A DNA stretch of 7,199 nucleotides from Acidobacteriota bacterium (GTDB lineage: Bacteria > Acidobacteriota > UBA6911 > JACQSX01): NCBI GenBank assembly GCA_016199665.1, contig JACQGG010000028.1, positions 1-7,199 on the forward strand, given 5' to 3'. The notes under the pieces were generated by a model. The model saw nothing but the letters and a program-made list of their open reading frames with translations, ran no database searches and was not told where the DNA came from. The stretch's first letter is position 1. Every line of letters begins with the position of its first letter. Shown piece by piece: positions 5,127 to 7,199 of this stretch. The position numbers were made by a program, and so were the translations under genes.

Positions 5127-6242
5127 GTGAACAGATACTTGAAGGGAAAGGCCATCGATCCCAGCCTAATCGTCGCGGGCATGTCAGCTGCCGACCTGGT
5201 CGACGAAACGTTTCTTGCCTTCAATGCCGGCCGATTGCGGGAAGCCTGCCGGCTCTTCACTGAAAGAATGCTGGAACCGGACGTGACGGTGGGCGTGGGC
5301 CTGACGGGCGCGCTGACTCCGGCGGGGCTGGGGCGTGCGGCGCTCATTCCGCTGATCGAGCACGGTTTCATTGACTGGATGGTCACGACCGGGGCCAATC
5401 TCTATCACGACACTCATTTCGGCATCGGGCTGAAAATGCATCGAGGCACTCCTCATATCAGCGATGTCGCGCTGCGCGAAGAGGGGATCGTGCGCATTTA
5501 CGATATTTTCTTTGATTATCGGGTGCTGCTCTCCACTGATGCCTTCTACCGCGAAGTGATCTCAGCGGCGGAATTCCAGCGGCCGATGAGCACTGCGGAG
5601 TTTCACTTTCGCGTGGGCCGCTACGTGGCAGGGCGCGAACGAGCCCTGGGGCTGGAGCGCCGCTCCATCCTGGCCGCCGCTTACCACCATGCCGTCCCCA
5701 TTTTTACTTCGTCCCCGGGCGACAGCTCCATCGGAATGAACGTGGCGGCCAAAGCGCTGGAGGGGAACAGGCTAATGTTCGATGTCAGTCTGGACGTCAA
5801 CCAGAGCGCGGCGATAGTTCTGAACGCCAAACGGTCCGGTGGCAAGAGCGCCGTCTTCATCCTGGGCGGGGGATCCCCCAAGAATTTCATGCTGCAGACA
5901 GAGCCTCAGATTCAGGAAGTGCTGGGCATCGATGAGAAGGGGCATGATTACTTTCTGCAGGTCACCGACGCGCGCCCTGACACGGGCGGGCTTTCCGGCG
6001 CCACGCCCGCTGAGGCCGTCAGTTGGGGAAAAATCGACCCGGACCGATTGCCGGATGCTGTGGTCTGCTACCTGGACAGCACGATTGCGCTTCCTATTCT
6101 CGCTGCCTACGCACTAAGCCGGCACAAGAAGCGGACTTTGAAAAGGCTCGTGGATGGGCTCGATTCGATGATGGAGAAGCTGAAGGAGGAGTTTGCCAAG
6201 TCCGGAGGTGCGGATGCGAAGTTTGGCAAGCACCAGCAGTGA
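5127..6242 (+). CDS. Deoxyhypusine-synthase-family protein (bacterial type, probable polyamine aminobutyl transferase)
   Basis: This 371-residue cytosolic enzyme belongs to the NAD-dependent deoxyhypusine synthase fold family, which moves the aminobutyl group of spermidine onto an amine through an enzyme-lysine intermediate. The key block 'PAEAVSWGKI' (294-303) aligns with human 'PDEAVSWGKI' and places the catalytic lysine at Lys302 and the human Glu323 equivalent at Glu296. Other landmarks are 'TTGANLYHDTHFG' (87-99), 'ILGGGSPKNF' (245-254) and 'RPDTGGLSG' (283-291). The His-His pair of the human enzyme after its Gly-Gly-Gly is Asn253-Phe254 here, and the Asp-to-Glu spacing is four residues longer; both fit the bacterial subgroup rather than true hypusine formers. 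Bacteria have EF-P and not eIF5A, so the acceptor is probably a free amine such as putrescine (homospermidine-type product); that is inference. Start is GTG at 5127 with GGAGGG (5117-5122) just upstream; the in-frame ATG at 5082 meets a stop after six codons. It is divergent from the metal cluster and its TGA touches the TGA of nadK on the other strand. Confidence 0.93.
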   Translation: MNRYLKGKAIDPSLIVAGMSAADLVDETFLAFNAGRLREACRLFTERMLEPDVTVGVGLTGALTPAGLGRAALIPLIEHGFIDWMVTTGANLYHDTHFGIGLKMHRGTPHISDVALREEGIVRIYDIFFDYRVLLSTDAFYREVISAAEFQRPMSTAEFHFRVGRYVAGRERALGLERRSILAAAYHHAVPIFTSSPGDSSIGMNVAAKALEGNRLMFDVSLDVNQSAAIVLNAKRSGGKSAVFILGGGSPKNFMLQTEPQIQEVLGIDEKGHDYFLQVTDARPDTGGLSGATPAEAVSWGKIDPDRLPDAVVCYLDSTIALPILAAYALSRHKKRTLKRLVDGLDSMMEKLKEEFAKSGGADAKFGKHQQ

Positions 6243-7103
6243 TCATCGCTCTCCCCATTTGAGCTTCTCGCGCAGCACGTCGAAGTAATTCTTGTTCTCC
6301 GGGTGGATCAGGTTGACCGTGTTGGGTGAGCGGCTGACAGTCAATTCATCGCCCAGTTCCAGGGGGAAGCCGACCTGCCCATCAACCGTGAGCATGACTT
6401 CTTCGCCCTGGCGCAGGATCACGCGCACTGCGGTATTAAGGGAAATGACCAGCGGCCGGTGCGTGAGGGTGTGAGGACAAATCGGGGTCAGAATCAGGCA
6501 TTCCAAATCCGGATAGACGACCGGACCCCCGGCCGCCAGGGAGTAAGCGGTCGAGCCGGTGGGGGTCGAAATGATCAACCCATCCGCCAGAAAGCTTCCG
6601 ATGAACTGCCGGTTGTTGAAGGCTTCAAACTGGATGATCCGGGCCAGGGCGCCCTTGTTGATTACCACGTCGTTCAGAGCGGTATGCCGCTCCACGATTT
6701 TGCCCTTGCGCTTGACCGTCCCATCGATCATGCAGCGCGTATCGACGAAAAGCTTGTTTTCGATGACCCGGGTCAGCGCCGGATAAAGTTCGTCCAGCTT
6801 GATTTCGGTGAGGAACCCCAAAGACCCCAGGTTGACTGCCAGGATGGGGGTGCCACTGTCTTTCAGCGTTCGGGCGACAGCCAGGATTGTCCCATCACCG
6901 CCCAGCACCAGGATGGCCTGGACTCGAAACGGGAGTTTTTCCCTGGCGACCGCACGCACGCTGAAGTCAATGAGTTTCGCTGAGTCCGACTCGACGAGAA
7001 TTGCCAGACCCCGCTCCTGCAGCCAGCGGATGACCTCAGCCAGGATGGGTCCCACTTCAGGCTTGAGCTTGGCGACAATTCCGATGGTGCGGATTCTCTT
7101 CAT
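6243..7103 (-). CDS. nadK: NAD kinase
   Basis: This 286-residue cytosolic enzyme phosphorylates NAD to NADP with ATP or polyphosphate, the only route to NADP in most bacteria. Diagnostic motifs are all present: 'LVLGGDGTIL' (65-74) with the GGDGT loop and catalytic Asp70, 'NLGSLGFLTE' (91-100), 'LNDVVINKG' (143-151, NAD-binding Asn/Asp), 'DGLIISTPTGSTAYSLAAGGP' in outline (174-194), 'LTPICPHTLTHRPLVI' (205-220) and 'VDGQ' (240-243). Length is normal for the family and no residue is missing. The start at 7103 fits the usual N-terminus ('IRTIGIVAK' at 4-12), although its Shine-Dalgarno is weak. The frame stays open upstream to the window edge but has no ATG, GTG or TTG in 7104-7199, so a longer start inside the window is excluded. 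The other frames of that flank show no recognisable gene end. It converges on the deoxyhypusine-synthase-like gene, with the two TGA codons adjacent and no terminator hairpin visible between them. Confidence 0.97.
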   Translation of the reverse strand: MKRIRTIGIVAKLKPEVGPILAEVIRWLQERGLAILVESDSAKLIDFSVRAVAREKLPFRVQAILVLGGDGTILAVARTLKDSGTPILAVNLGSLGFLTEIKLDELYPALTRVIENKLFVDTRCMIDGTVKRKGKIVERHTALNDVVINKGALARIIQFEAFNNRQFIGSFLADGLIISTPTGSTAYSLAAGGPVVYPDLECLILTPICPHTLTHRPLVISLNTAVRVILRQGEEVMLTVDGQVGFPLELGDELTVSRSPNTVNLIHPENKNYFDVLREKLKWGER

Positions 7104-7199
7104 CGTCTTCTGCAGCGCTGGATTGCTGGTGTGGTGTCCAATAAATAACCGGACTGGGCCATCAGCGGCCAGCTTCTGCTGCCGAATGTTGACGGCTGA

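Noticed and set aside
4778..5263. Plus-strand frame of 161 codons covering the small His/Cys gene and the start of the deoxyhypusine-synthase-like gene
   Set aside because: It overlaps a well-supported gene in another frame and the promoter region, and shows no recognisable motif.
7104..7199. Possible end of an upstream gene before nadK, including a frame stopping with a TGA that overlaps the nadK ATG
   Set aside because: The three frames give no recognisable protein end, and 96 bases are too few to judge.

Overview
The window is bacterial, GC-rich, densely coding DNA from what looks like a diderm (Gram-negative-type) organism. The evidence is an outer-membrane beta-barrel protein and a substrate-binding protein with a cleavable, non-lipoprotein signal peptide. 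The style of several proteins recalls Acidobacteriota or a neighbouring phylum: a 'GGWL...FHK' type zinc-binding protein, a HEAT tail ending in a Gly-Tyr-Asn-Pro...Trp-Trp motif, a bacterial deoxyhypusine-synthase-like enzyme and heptamer-based intergenic repeats. That placement is inference from memory of these families, not from a search.

Layout, minus strand, positions 5014 down to 1: a run of five co-directional genes. In transcription order they are a small His/Cys-containing exported or membrane protein (5014-4664), an outer-membrane porin-like protein with an N-terminal coiled coil (4539-3139), a ZnuA-like periplasmic metal-binding protein (3076-2036), a ZnuB-like permease fused to a C-terminal HEAT-repeat domain (1899-478), and the N-terminal 138 residues of a secreted glycoside hydrolase cut by the window edge (415-1). 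Gaps are 62-136 bases and contain short repeats or dyads but no convincing terminator. The first four genes read as a metal (probably zinc) import module spanning outer membrane, periplasm and inner membrane. The ATPase expected in such a transporter is not encoded anywhere in the window, although the permease keeps its ATPase-contacting loop.

Plus strand, 5127-6242: a deoxyhypusine-synthase-family enzyme with the catalytic lysine conserved, divergent from the metal cluster across 112 bases. Bacteria lack eIF5A, so it probably acts on a free polyamine. It is followed, stop codon touching stop codon, by a convergent NAD kinase gene (7103-6243, minus). The last 96 bases (7104-7199) hold the upstream flank of nadK and no assignable gene.

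The points most worth a second look are the permease-HEAT fusion, the missing ATPase, the small His/Cys protein at the head of the metal cluster, and the heptamer tandem repeat running into the start codon of the glycoside hydrolase. No mobile element, CRISPR array, tRNA or rRNA was seen.
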